Below, piece by piece: positions 12,629-26,519 of a stretch of 64,000 nt of DNA. This DNA is from Coriaria nepalensis (taxonomy: Eukaryota > Streptophyta > Magnoliopsida > Cucurbitales > Coriariaceae), in assembly GCA_027186245.1 (NCBI GenBank), contig CP114482.1, positions 29,159,209-29,223,208 on the forward strand. The letters are read 5' to 3'. Within the stretch, counting starts at the first letter, position 1, and each line of letters opens with the position of its first letter. A model generated the notes under the pieces. That model saw nothing but the letters and a program-made list of their open reading frames with translations, ran no database searches and had not been told where the DNA came from. Both the position numbers and the translations under genes were made by a program.

Positions 12629-14312
12629 TCGAACGAATTCTATTTACGCCCTTCAAACATGATTTTATTACATAACTTGCAATTAGGCTATTGAAGACAA
12701 CAATGCATTGTTTTAGCCATAAAAAGCAAATCATTCAGTCTTTTCATATCATTAAATTGTTTGGAAGCACTTCGAACCAATTCTATTTTTCCATTTGAGA
12801 CACGACTTTCATACATAACTTGCAATTGATCTATTGAAGGCAACTATGCATTTTTTTAGCCTTAAAATCATATTATTGCGTCTCTTTTAGTCAGTAAATC
12901 ATTCTATATAACTTTGAATGAAATTTGACCTTTAAACATGACTTTCGTGCATAAGTTGCAGTTGATGTATTGAAGGCAACAATGCATTTGTTTAGCCTTA
13001 AAGTCATGTCAATGAGTCTCTTCTAGTCGTTAAATCATTCTAAATTAAGTCGAACGAATTCTATTTTTGCCCTTCAAACATGATTTTCTTACATAACTTG
13101 CAATTAATCTATTGAAGACAACAATGCTTTATTTCAGCCATAAAAGGCGTACCATTCAGTCTTTTCATGTCATTAAATTGTTTGGAAGCACTTCGAACCA
13201 ATTCTATTTGTGCATTTGAGACACGACTTTCATACATAACTTGCAATTGATCTATTGAAGGCAACTATCCATTTTTTTAGCCTTAAAGTCATATTTTTGC
13301 GTCTATTTTAGTCAGTAAATCATTCTAAATCACTTCAAATAAAATTCGGCCTTTAAACACGACTTTCGTGCAAAACTTGCAGTTGATGTATTGAAGGCAA
13401 AAATGCATTTGTTTAGCCTTAAAGTCATGTCAATGAGTCTCTTCTAGTCGTTAAATCATTCTAAGTTAAGTCAAACGAAATCTATTTTAGCCCTTCAAAC
13501 ATGATTTTCTTACATAACTTGCAATTAGGCTATTGAAGACAACAATGCATTGTTTTAGCCATAAAAAGCATATCATTCAGTCTTTTCATGTCATTAAATT
13601 GTTTGGAAGCACTTCGAACCAATTCTATTTTTGCATTTAAGACACGACTTTCATGCATTACTTGCAATTGATCTATTGAAGTGAACTATACATTTTTTTA
13701 GCCTTAAAGTCATACTTTTGCGTCTCTTTTAGTCAGTAAATCATTCTAAATCACTTCAAATGAAATTCGGCCTTTAAACAGGACTTTCGTGCATAACTTG
13801 CAGTTGATGTATTGAAGGCAACAATGCATTTGTTTAGCCTTAAAGTCATGTCAATGAGTCTCTTCTAGTCGTTAAATCACTCTAAATTAAGTCGAACGAA
13901 TTCTATTTTCGCCCTTCAAACATGATTTTCTTACATAACTTGCAATTAGGCTATTGAAGACAACAATGGATTGTTTTAGCCATAAAAAGCATATCATTCA
14001 GTCTTTTCATGTCATTAAATTGTTTGGAAGCACTTCGAACCAATTCTATTTTTGCATTTAAGACACGACTTTCATGCATAACTTGCAATTGATCTATTGA
14101 AGGCAACTATCCAGTTTTTTAGCCTTAAAGTCATATTTTTGCGTCTCTTTTAGTCAGTAAATCATCCTAAATCACTTCGAATGAAATTCGATGTTTAAAC
14201 ATGACTTTCGTGCATAACTTGCAGTTGATGTATTGAAGGCAACAATGCATTTGTTTAGCCTTAAAGTCATGTCAATGAGTCTCTTCTAGTCGTTAAATCA
14301 TTCTAAATTAAG
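12629..14312. repeat. Transition zone between diverged and homogeneous parts
   Basis: Four monomers in which right-side variants first become common: tatttttgcgtct in A, cttcaaatg at the start of B, gcagttgatgtattg in B and ttaggctattg in C. Left-side forms are still present (for example tattattgcg near 12870). From about here the spacing of landmarks becomes exact multiples of 421. The gttaagtcaaacgaaatc mark near 13465 recurs 6, 10 and 21 monomers downstream. Confidence 0.65.
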
Positions 14313-15990
14313 TCGAACGAATTCTATTTTCGCCCTTCAAACATGATTTTATTACATACCTCGCAATTAATCCATTGAAGACAACAATGCATTGTTTTAG
14401 CCATAAAAAGCATATAATTCAGTCTTTTCATATCATTAAATTGTTTGCAAGCACTTCGAACCAATTCTATTTGTGCATTTGAGACACGACTTTCATACAT
14501 AACTTGCAATTGATCTATTTTAGGCAACTATGCATTTTTTTAGCCTTAAAGTCATATTTTTGCATCTATTTTAGTCAGTAAATCATTCTAAATCACTTCA
14601 AATGAAATTCGGCCTTTAAACATGACTTTCGTGCACAACTTGGAGTTGATCTATTGAAGGCAACAATGCATTTGTTTAGCCTTAAAGTCATGTCAATGAG
14701 TCTCTTCTAGTCATTAAATCATTCTAAATTAAGTCGAACGAATTCTATTTTCGCCCTTCAAACATGATTTTCTTACATAACTTGCAATTAGGCTATTGAA
14801 GACAACAATGCATTGTTTTAGCCATAAAAAGCATATCATTCAGTCTTTTCATGTCATTAAATTGTTTGGAAGCACTTCGAACCAATTCTATTTTTGCATT
14901 TAAGACACGAATTTCATGCATAACTTGCAATTGATCTATTGAAGGCAACTATCCATTTTTTTAGCCTTAAAGTCATATTTTTGCGTCTATTTTAGTCAGT
15001 AAATCATTCTAAATCCCTTCAAATGAAATTCGGCCTTTAAACAGGACTTTCGTGCATAACTTGCAGTTGATGTATTGAAGGCAACAATGCATTTGTTTAG
15101 CCTTAAAGTCATGTCAATGAGTCTCTTCTAGTCGTTAAATCATTCTAAATTAAGTCGAACGAATTCTATTTTCGCCCTTCAAACATGATTTTATTACATA
15201 CCTCGCAATTAATCCATTGAAGACAACAATGCATTGTTTTAGCCATAAAAAGCATATAATTCAGTCTTTTCATATCATTAAATTGTTTGCAAGCACTTCG
15301 AACCAATTCTATTTGTGCATTTGAGACACGACTTTCATACATAACTTGCAATTGATCTATTTTAGGCAACTATGCATTTTTTTAGCCTTAAAGTCATATT
15401 TTTGCATCTATTTTAGTCAGTAAATCATTCTAAATCACTTCAAATGAAATTCGGCCTTTAAACATGACTTTCGTGCACAACTTGGAGTTGATCTATTGAA
15501 GGCAACAATGCATTTGTTTAGCCTTAAAGTCATGTCAATGAGTCTCTTCTAGTCGTTAAATCATTCTAAATTAAGTCGAACGAATTCTATTTTCGCCCTT
15601 CAAACATGATTTTCTTACATAACTTGCAATTAGGCTATTGAAGACAACAATGCATTGTTTTAGCCATAAAAAGCATATCATTCAGTCTTTTCATGTCATT
15701 AAATTGTTTGGAAGCACTTCGAACCAATTCTATTTTTGCATTTAAGACACGAATTTCATGCATAACTTGCAATTGATCTATTGAAGGCAACTATCCATTT
15801 TTTTAGCCTTAAAGTCATATTTTTGCGTCTATTTTAGTCAGTAAATCATTCTAAATCCCTTCAAATGAAATTCGGCCTTTAAACAGGACTTTCGTGCATA
15901 ACTTGCAGTTGATGTATTGAAGGCAACAATGCATTTGTTTAGCCTTAAAGTCATGTCAATGAGTCTCTTCTAGTCGTTAAATCATTCTAA
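14313..15990. repeat. 842 bp dimeric higher-order repeat, two copies
   Basis: Two consecutive two-monomer blocks (from 14313 and from 15155) share rare marks that are not in the intervening monomers: cattacatacctcgcaa-type changes in C, gcatataattcag, gtttgcaagc, gatctattttaggcaac in A (near 14511 and 15353) and gcacaacttggagttg in B. I noticed only a single-base difference (tagtcatt against tagtcgtt, near 14711 and 15553). Similarity begins at about 14212 and ends near 15988, where gttaagtcaaacg begins. Confidence 0.85.
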
Positions 15991-18494
15991 GTTAAGTCAA
16001 ACGAAATCTATTTTAGCCCTTCAAACATGATTTTCTTACATAACTTGCAATTAGGCTATTGAAGACAACAATGCATTGTTTTAGCCATAAAAAGCATATC
16101 ATTCAGTCTTTTCATGTCATTAAATTGTTTGGAAGCACTTCGAACCAATTCTATTTTTGCATTTAAGACACGACTTTCATGCCTAACTTGCAATTGATCT
16201 ATTGAAGTGAACTATCCATTTTTTTAGCCTTAAAGTCATACTTTTGCGTCTCTTTTAGTCAGTAAATCATTCTAAATCACTTCAAATGAAATTCGGTGTT
16301 TAAACATGAATTTCGTGCATAACTTGCAGTTGATGTATTGAAGGCAACAATGCATTTGTTTAGCCTTAAAGTCATGTCAATGAGTCTCTTCTAGTCGTTA
16401 AATCATTCTAAATTAAGTCGAACGAATTTTATTTTCGCCCTTCAAACATGATTTTCTTACATAACTTGCAATTAGGCTATTGAAGACAACAATGCATTGT
16501 TTTAGCCATAAAAAGAATATCATTCAGTCTTTTCATGTCATTAAATTGTTTGGAAGCACTTCGAACCAATTCTATTTTTGCATTTAAGACACGACTTTCA
16601 TGCATAACTTGCAATTGATCTATTGAAGTGAACTATCCATTTTTTTAGCCTTAAAGTCATACTTTTGCGTCTCTTTTAGTCAGTAAATCAGTCTAAATCA
16701 CTTCAAATGAAATTCGGTGTTTAAACATGAATTTCGTGCATAACTTGCAGTTGATGTATTGAAGGCAACAATGCATTTGTTTAGCCTTAAAGTCATGTCA
16801 ATGAGTCTCTTCTAGTCGTTAAATCAGTCTAAATTAAGTTGAACGAATTCTATTTTCGCCATTCAAACATGATTTTCTTACATAACTTGCAATTAGGCTA
16901 TTGAAGACAACAATGCATTGTTTTAGCCATAAAAAGCATATCATTCAGTCTTTTCATGTCATTAAATTGTTTGGAAGCACATCGAACCAATTCTATTTTT
17001 GCATTTAAGACACGACTTTCATGCATAACTTGCAATTGATCTATTGAAGGCAACTATGCATTTTTTTAGCCTTAAAGTCATGTTTTTGCGTCTATTTTAG
17101 TCAGTAAATCATTCTAAATCCCTTCAAATGAAATTCGGCCTTTAAACAGGACTTTCGTGCATAACTTGCAGTTGATGTATTGAAGGCAACAATGCATTTG
17201 TTTAGCCTTAAAGTCATGTCAATGAGTCTCTTCTAGTCGTTAAATCATTCTAAATTAAGTCGAACGAATTCTATTTTCGCCCTTCAAACATGATTTTCTT
17301 ACATAACTTGCAATTAGGCTATTGAAGACAACAATGCATTGTTTTAGCCATAAAAAGCATATCATTCAGTCTTTTCATGTCATTAAATTGTTTGGAAGCA
17401 CTTCGAACCAATTCTATTTTTGCATTTAAGACACGACTTTCATGCATAACTTGCAATTGATCTATTGAAGGCAACTATCCATTTTTTTAGCCTTAAAGTC
17501 ATATTTTTGCGTCTATTTTAGTCAGTAAATCATTCTAAATCCCTTCAAATGAAATTCGGCCTTTAAACAGGACTTTCGTGCATAACTTGCAGTTGATGTA
17601 TTGAAGGCAACAATGCATTTGTTTAGCCTTAGAGTCATGTCAATGAGTCTCTTCTAGTCGTTAAATCATTCTAAGTTAAGTCAAACGAAATCTATTTTAG
17701 CCCTTCAAACATGATTTTCTTACATAACTTGCAATTAGGCTATTGAAGACAACAATGCATTGTTTTAGCCATAAAAAGCATATCATTCAGTCTTTTCATG
17801 TCATTAAATTGTTTGGAAGCACTTCGAACCAATTCTATTTTTGCATTTAAGACACGACTTTCATGCATAACTTGCAATTGATCTATTGAAGTGAACTATC
17901 CATTTTTTTAGCCTTAAAGTCATACTTTTGCGTCTCTTTTAGTCAGTAAATCCTTCTAAATCACTTCAAATGAAATTCGGTGTTTAAACATGAATTTCGT
18001 GCATAACTTGCAGTTGATGTATTGAAGGCAACAATGCATTTGTTTAGCCTTAAAGTCATGTCAATGAGTCTCTTCTAGTCGTTAAATCATTCTAAATTAA
18101 GTCGAACGAATTTTATTTTCGCCCTTCAAACATGATTTTCTTACATAACTTGCAATTAGGCTATTGAAGACAACAATGCATTGTTTTAGCCATAAAAAGC
18201 ATATCATTCAGTCTTTTCATGTCATTAAATTATTTGGAAGCACTTCGAACCAATTCTATTTTTGCATTTAAGACACGACTTTCATGCATAACTTGCAATT
18301 GATCTATTGATGTGAACTATCCATTTTTTTAGCCTTAAAGTCATACTTTTGCGTCTCTTTTAGTCAGTAAATCATTCTAAATCACTTCAAATGAAATTCG
18401 GTGTTTAAACATGAATTTCGTGCATAACTTGCAGTTGATGTATTGAAGGCAACAATGCATTTGTTTAGCCTTAAAGTCATGTCAATGAGTCTCT
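15991..18494. repeat. Block pair at 1684 bp (four-monomer) spacing
   Basis: The marks gttaagtcaaacgaaatc, ctattttagccc and gaagtgaactatccat at 15991-16300 recur at 17675-17980, exactly 1684 bp later. About 820 bp matches well before variants diverge near 16815 and 18500 (aatcagtctaaattaagttg against attcaaaattaagtcg). Between the pair are two monomers of the atccctt/acaggac class. This shows that the four-monomer period exists well before the tandem tetramer at 28-34 kb. Confidence 0.75.
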
Positions 18495-21400
18495 TCTAGT
18501 CGTTAAATCATTCAAAATTAAGTCGAACGAATTTTATTTTCGCCCTTCAAACATGATTTTCTTACATAACTTGCAATTAGGCTATTGAAGACAACAATGC
18601 ATTGTTTTAGCCATAAAAAACATATCATTCAGTCTTTTGATGTCATTAAATTGTTTGGAAGCACTTCGAACCAATTCTATTTTTGCATTGAAGACACGAC
18701 TTTCATGCATAACTTGCAATTGATCTATTGAAGGCAACTATCCATTTTTTTAGCCTTAAAGTCATATTATTGCGTCTCTTTTAGTCAGTAAATCATTCTA
18801 AATCACTACAAATGAAATTCGGCCTTTAAACATGACTTTCGTGCATAACTTGGAGTTGATCTACTGAAGGCAACAATGCATTTGTTTAGCTTTAAAGTCA
18901 TGTCAATGAGTCTCTTCTAGTCGTTAAATCATTCTAAATTAAGTCGAACGAATTCTATTTTGGCCCTTCAAACATGATTTTATTACATAACTCGCAATTA
19001 ATCCATTGAAGACAACAATGCATTGTTTTAGCCATAAAAAGCATATCATTCAGTCTTTTCATATCATTAAATTGTTTGGAAGCACTTCGAACCAATTCTA
19101 TTTGTGCATTTGAGACACGACTTTCATACATAACTTGCAATTGATCTATTGAAGGCAACTATCCATTTTTTTAGCCTTAAAGTCATATTTTTGCGTCGAT
19201 TTTAGTCAGTAAATCATTCTAAATCACTTCAAATAAAATTCGGCCTTTAAAAATGAATTTCGTGCATAACTTGCAGTTGATGTATTGAAGGCAACAATGC
19301 ATTTGTTTAGCCTTAAGGTCATGTCAATGAGTCTCTTCTAGTCGTTAAATCATTCTAAATTAAGTCGAACGAATTCTATTTTCGCCCTTCAAACATGATT
19401 TTCTTACATAACTTGCAATTAGGCTATTGAAGACAACAATGGATTGTTTTAGCCATAAAAAGCATATCATTCAGTCTTTTCATGTCATTAAATTGTTTGG
19501 AAGCACTTCGAACCAATTCTATTTTTGCATTTAAGACACGACTTTCATGCATAACTTGCAATTGATCTATTGAAGGCAACTATCCAGTTTTTTAGCCTTA
19601 AAGTCATATTTTTGCGTCTCTTTTAGTCAGTAAATCATCCTAAATCACTTCGAATGAAATTCTGTGTTTAAACACGACTTTCGTGCATAACTTGCAGTTG
19701 ATGTATTGAAGGCAACAATGCATTTGTTTAGCCTTAAAGTCATGTCAATGAGTCTCTTCTAGTCGTTAAATCATTCTAAATTAAGTCGAACGAATTTTAT
19801 TTTCGCCCTTCAAACATGATTTTCTTACATAACTTGCAATTAGGCTATTGAAGACAACAATGCATTGTTTTAGCCATAAAAAACATATCATTCAGTCTTT
19901 TCATGTCATTAAATTGTTTGGAAGCACTTCGAACCAATTCTATTTTTGCATTTAAGACACGACTTTCATGCATAACTTGCAATTGATCTATTGAAGGCAA
20001 CTATCCATTTTTTTAGCCTTAAAGTCATATTATTGCGTCTCTTTTAGTCAGTAAATCATTCTAAATCACTTCGAATGAAATTCGGCCTTTAAACATGACT
20101 TTCGTGCATAACTTGGAGTTGATCTACTGAAGGCAACAGTGCATTTGTTTAGCCTTAAAGTCATGTCAATGAGTCTCTTCTAGTCGTTAAATCATTCTAA
20201 ATTAAGTCGAACGAATTCTATTTTCGCCCTTCAAACATGATTTTCTTACATAACTTGCAATTAGGCTATTGAAGACAACAATGGATTGTTTTAGCCATAA
20301 AAAGCATATCATTCAGTCTTTTCATGTCATTAAATTGTTTGGAAGCACTTCGAACCAATTCTATTTTTGCATTTAAGACACGACTTTCATGCATAACTTG
20401 CAATTGATCTATTGAAGGCAACTATCCAGTTTTTTAGCCTTAAAGTCATATTTTTGCGTCTCTTTTAGTCAGTAAATCATCCTAAATCACTTCGAATGAA
20501 ATTCGGTGTTTAAACATGACTTTCGTGCATAACTTGCAGTTGATGTATTGAAGGCAACAATGCATTTGTTTAGCCTTAAAGTCATGTCAACGAGTCTCTT
20601 CTAGTCGTTAAATCATTCTAAATTAAGTCGAACGAATTCTATTTTCGCCCTTCAAACATGATTTTATTACATAACTCGCAATTAATCCATTGAAGACAAC
20701 AATGCATTGTTTTAGCCATAAAAAGCATATCATTCAGTCTTTTCATATCATTAAATTGTTTGGAAGCACTTCGAACCAATTCTATTTGTGCATTTGAGAC
20801 ACGACTTTCATACATAACTTGCAATTGATCTATTGAAGGCAACTATCCACTTTTTTAGCCTTAAAGTCATATTTTTGCATCTATTTTAGTCAGTAAATCA
20901 TTCTAAATCACTTGAAATGAAATTCGGCCTTTAAACATGACTTTCGTGCATAACTTGCAGTTGATGTATTGAAGGCAACAATGCATTTGTTTAGCCTTAA
21001 GGTCATGTCAATGAGTCTCTTCTAGTCTTTAAATCATTCTAAATTAAGTCGAACGAATTCTATTTTCGCCCTTCAAACATGATTTTCTTACATAACTTGC
21101 AATTAGGCTATTGAAGACAACAATGCATTGTTTTAGCCATAAAAAGCATATCATTCAGTCTTTTCATGTCATTAAATTGTTTGGAAGCACATCGAACCAA
21201 TTCTATTTTTGCATTTAAGACACGACTTTCATGCATAACTTGCAATTGATCTATTGAAGGCAACTATGCATTTTTTTAGCCTTAAAGTCATGTTTTTGCG
21301 TCTATTTTAGTCAGTAAATCATTCTAAATCCCTTCAAATGAAATTCGGCCTTTAAAAATGACTTTCGTGCATAACTTGCAGTTGATGTATTGAAGGCAAC

Positions 21401-24400
21401 AATGCATTTGTTTAGCCTTAAGGTCATGTCAATGAGTCTCTTCTAGTCGTTAAATCATTCTAAATTAAGTCGAACGAATTCTATTTTCGCCCTTCAAACA
21501 TGATTTTCTTACATAACTTGCAATTAGGCTATTGAAGACAACAATGCATTGTTTTAGCTATAAAAAGCATATCATTCAGTCTTTTCATGTCATTAAATTG
21601 TTGGGAAGCACTTCGAACCAATTCTATTTTTGCATTTAAGACACGACTTTCATGCATAACTTGCAATTGATCTATTGAAGGCAACTATCCATTTTTTTAG
21701 CCTTAAAGTCATATTTTTGCGTCTATTTTAGTCACTAAATCATTCTAAATCCCTTCAAATGAAATTCGGCCTTTAAACAGGACTTTCGTGCATAACTTGC
21801 AGTTGATGTATTGAAGGCAACAATGCATTTGTTTAGCCTTAAAGTCATGTCAATGTGTCTCTTCTAGTCGTTAAATCATTCTAAATTAAGTCGAACGAAT
21901 TCTATTTTCGCCCTTCAAACATGATTTTCTTACATAACTTGCAATTAGGCTATTGAAGACAACAATGCATTGTTGTAGCCATAAAAAGCATATCATTCAG
22001 TCTTTTCATGTCATTAAATTGTTTGAAAGCACTTCGAACCAATTCTATTTTTGCATTTAAGACACGACTTTCATGCATGACTTGCAATTGATCTATTGAA
22101 GGCAACTATCCATTTTTTTAGCCTTAAAGTCATATTTTTGCGTCTATTTTAGTCAGTAAATCATTCTAAATCCCTTGAAATGAAATTCGGCCTTTAAACA
22201 GGACTTTCGTGCATAACTTGCAGTTGATGTATTGAAGGCAACAATGCATTTGTTTAGCCTTAAAGTCATGTCAATGAGTCTCTTCTAGTCGGTAAATCAT
22301 TCTAAGTTAAGTCAAACGAAATCTATTTTAGCCCTTCAAACATGATTTTCTTACATAACTTGCAATTAGGCTATTGAAGACAACAATGCATTGTTTTAGC
22401 CATAAAAAGCATATCATTCAGTCTTTTCATGTCATTAAATTGTTTGGAAGCACTTCGAACCAATTCTATTTTTGCATTTAAGACACGACTTTCATGCATA
22501 ACTTGCAATTGATCTATTGAAGTGAACTATCCATTTTTTTAGCCTTAAAGTCATACTTTTGCGTCTCTTTTAGTCAGTAAATCAATCTAAATCACTTCAA
22601 ATGAAATTCGGTGTTTAAACAGGAATTTCGTGCATAACTTGCAGTTGATGTATTGAAGGCAACAATGCATTTGTTTAGCCTTAAAGTCATGTCAATGAGT
22701 CTCTTCTAGTCGTTAAATCATTCTAAATTAAGTCGAACGAATTTTATTTTCGCCCTTCAAACATGATTTTCTTACATAACTTGCAATTAGGCTATTGAAG
22801 ACAACAATGCATTGTTTTAGCCATAAAAAGCATATCATTCAGTCTTTTCATGTCATTAAATTGTTTGGAAGCACTTCGAACCAATTCTATTTTTGCATTT
22901 AAGACACGACTTTCATGCATAACTTGCAATTGATCTATTGAAGTGAACTATCCATTTTTAGCCTTAAAGTCATACTTTTGCGTCTCTTTTAGTCAGTAAA
23001 TCATTCTAAATCACTTCAAATGAAATTCGGTGTTTAAACATGAATTTCGTGCATAACTTGCAGTTGATGTATTGAAGGCAACAATGCATTTGTTTAGCCT
23101 TAAAGTCATGTCAATGAGTCTCTTCTAGTCGTTAAATCATTCAAAATTAAGTCGAACGAATTTTATTTTCGCCCTTCAAACATAATTTTCTTACATAACT
23201 TGCAATTAGGCTATTGAAGACAACAATGCATTGTTTTAGCCATAAAAAACATATCATTCAGTCTTTTCATGTCATTAAATTGTTTGGAAGCACTTCGAAC
23301 CAATTCTATTTTTGCATTTAAGACATGACTTTCATGCATAACTTGCAATTGATCTATTGAAGGCAACTATCCATTTTTTTAGCCTTAAAGTCATATTATT
23401 GCGTCTCTTTTAGTCAGTAAATCATTCTAAGTCACTTCGAATGAAATTCGGCCTTTAAACATGACTTTCGTGCATAACTTGGAGTTGATCTACTGAAGGC
23501 AACAATGCATTTGTTTAGCTTTAAAGTCATGTCAATGAGTCTCTTCTAGTCGTTAAATCATTCTAAATTAAGTCGAACGAATTCTATTTTTGCCCTTCAA
23601 ACATGATTTTATTACATAACTCGCAATTAATCCATTGAAGACAACAATGCATTGTTTTAGCCATAAAAAGCATATCATTCAGTCTTTTCATATCATTAAA
23701 TTGTTTGGAAGCACTTCGAACCAATTCTATTTGTGCATTTGAGACACGACTTTCATACATAACTTGCAATTGATCTATTGAAGGCAACTATCCATTTTTT
23801 TAGCCTTAAAGTCATATTTTTGCGTCTATTTTAGTCAGTAAATCATTCTAAATCACTTGAAATAAAATTCGGCCTTTAAAAATGACTTTCGTGCATAACT
23901 TGCAGTTGATGTATTGAAGGCAACAATGCATTTGTTTAGCCTTAAGGTCATGTCAATGAGTCTCTTCTAGTCGTTAAATCATTCTAAATTAAGTCGAACG
24001 AATTCTATTTTCGCCCTTCAAACATGATTTTCTTACATAACTTGCAATTAGGCTATTGAAGACAACAATGCATTGTTTTAGCTATAAAAAGCATATCATT
24101 CAGTCTTTTCATGTCATTAAATTGTTGGGAAGCACTTCGAACCAATTCTATTTTTGCATTTAAGACACGACTTTCATGCATAACTTGCAATTGATCTATT
24201 GAAGGCAACTATCCATTTTTTTAGCCTTAAAGTCATATTTTTGCGTCTATTTTAGTCACTAAATCATTCTAAATCCCTTCAAATGAAATTCGGCCTTTAA
24301 ACAGGACTTTCGTGCATAACTTGCAGTTGATGTATTGAAGGCAACAATGCATTTGTTTAGCCTTAAAGTCATGTCAATGAGTCTCTTCTAGTCGTTAAAT

Positions 24401-24846
24401 CAGTCTAAATTAAGTTGAACGAATTCTATATTCGCCCTTCAAACATGATTTTCTTACATAACTTGCAATTAGGCTATTGAAGACAACAATGCATTGTTTT
24501 AGCCATAAAAAGCATATCATTCAGTCTTTTCATGTCATTAAATTGTTTGGAAGCACTTCGAACCAATTCTATTTTTGCATTTAAGACACGACTTTCATGC
24601 ATAACTTGCAATTGATCTATTGAAGGCAACTATGCATTTTTTTAGCCTTAAAGTCATATTTTTGCGTCTCTTTTAGTCAGTAAATCATCCTAAATCACTT
24701 CGAATGAAATTCGGTGTTTAAACACGACTTTCGTGCATAACTTGCAGTTGATGTATTGAAGGCAACAATGCATTTGTTTAGCGTTAAAGTCATGTCAATG
24801 AGTCTCTTCTAGTCGTTAAATCATTCTAAATTAAGTCGAACGAATT
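17675..24846. repeat. Interspersed duplicated blocks, offsets 4631 and 2526 bp
   Basis: About 17675-19420 is repeated at 22306-24050 (11 monomers away). Shared rare marks are gttaagtcaaacg, the attcaaaattaag change (18511 and 23140), gaagtgaac or gatgtgaac, and taaaaatga. The second copy has lost two T in its T tract near 22957, so downstream spacing is 4629. About 21320-21890 reappears at 23850-24400, sharing gctataaaaagc, gttgggaagc and agtcactaaatc at a 2524 bp offset (2526 minus the same two bases). Between them lie ordinary monomers with caatggattg or caatgcattg. Confidence 0.75.
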
Positions 24847-26519
24847 CTATTTTCGCCCTTCAAACATGATTTTATTACATAACTCGCAATTAATCCATTG
24901 AAGACAACAATGCATTGTTTTAGCCATAAAAAGCTTATCATTCAGTCTTTTCATATCATTAAATTGTTTGCAAGCACTTCGAACCAATTCTATTTGTGCA
25001 TTTGAGACACGACTTTCGTACATAACTTGCAATTGATCTATTGAAGGCAACTATGCATTTTTTTAGCCTTAAAGTCATATTTTTGCATCTATTTTAGTCA
25101 GTAAATCATTCTAAATCACTTGAAATGAAATTCGGCCTTTAAACATGACTTTCGTGCATAACTTGGAGTTGATCTATTGAAGGTAACAATGCATTTGTTT
25201 AGCCTTAAAGTCATGTCAATGAGTCTCTTCTAGTCGTTAAATCATTCTAAATTAAATCGAACGAATTTTATTTTCGCCCTTCAAACATGATTTTATTACA
25301 TAACTCGCAATTAATCCATTGAAGACAACAATGCATTGTTTTAGCCATAAAAAGCATATCATTCAGTCTTTTCATATCATTAAATTTTTTGGAAGCACTT
25401 CGAACCAATTCTATTTGTGCATTTGAGACACGACTTTCATACATAACTTGCAATTGATCTATTGAAGGCAACTATCCATTTTTTTAGCCTTAAAGTCATA
25501 TTTTTGCGTCTATTTTAGTCAGTAAATCATTCTAAATCACTTCAAATAAAATTCGGCCTTTAAACAGGAATTTCGTGCATAACTTGCAGTTGATGTATTG
25601 AAGGCAACAATGCATTTGTTTAGCCTTAAAGTCATGTCAATGAGTCTCTTCTAGTCGTTAAATCATTCTAAATTAAGTCAAACGAAATCTATTTTCGCCC
25701 TTCAAACATGATTTTCTTACATAACTTGCAATTAGGCTATTGAAGACAACAATGCATTGTTTTAGCCATAAAAAGCGTATCATTCAGTCTTTTCATGTCA
25801 TTAAATTGTTTGGAAGCACTTCGAACCAATTCTATTTTTGCATATAAGACACGACTTTCATGCATAACTTGCAATTGATCTATTGAAGGCAACTATCCAG
25901 TTTTTTAGCCTTAAAGTCATATTTTTGCGTCTCTTTTAGTCAGTAAATCATCCTGAATCACTTCGAATGAAATTCGGTGTTTAAACACGACTTTCGTGCA
26001 TAACTTGCAGTTGATGTATTGAAGGCAACAATGCATTTGTTTAGCCTTAAAGTCATGTCAATGAGTCTCTTCTAGTCGTTAAATCATTCTAAATTAAGTC
26101 GAACGAATTCTATTTTCGCCCTTCAAACATGATTTTCTTACATAACTTGCAATTAGGCTATTGAAGACAACAATGGATTGTTTTAGCCATAAAAAGCATA
26201 TCATTCAGTCTTTTCATGTCATTAAATTGTTTGGAAGCACTTCGAACCAATTCTATTTTTGCATTTAAGACACGACTTTCATGCATAACTTGCAATTGAT
26301 CTATTGAAGGCAACTATCCAGTTTTTTAGCCTTAAAGTCATATTTTTGCGTCTCTTTTAGTCAGTAAATCATCCTAAATCACTTCGAATGAAATTCGGTG
26401 TTTAAACATGACTTTCGTGCATAACTTGCAGTTGATGTATTGAAGGCAACAATGCATTTGTTTAGCCTTAAAGTCATGTCAATGAGTCTCTTCTAGTCGT
26501 TAAATCATTCTAAATTAAG
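24836..26519. repeat. Isolated copy of the 1684 bp tetrameric higher-order repeat
   Basis: Four monomers in the same order and with the same marks as the tandem tetramer at 28-34 kb. First: gtttgcaagc, aagcttatc and actttcgtac. Second: ttaaatcgaacg and aaattttttgg. Third: gtcaaacgaaatc, aagcgtatc and gcatataagac. Fourth: caatggattg and tatccag. It is separated from the tandem run by four different monomers (26520-28203, with tatttatgc, cagtttatg and gaagtgaac marks), as if another block had been inserted or recombined in between. Confidence 0.82.
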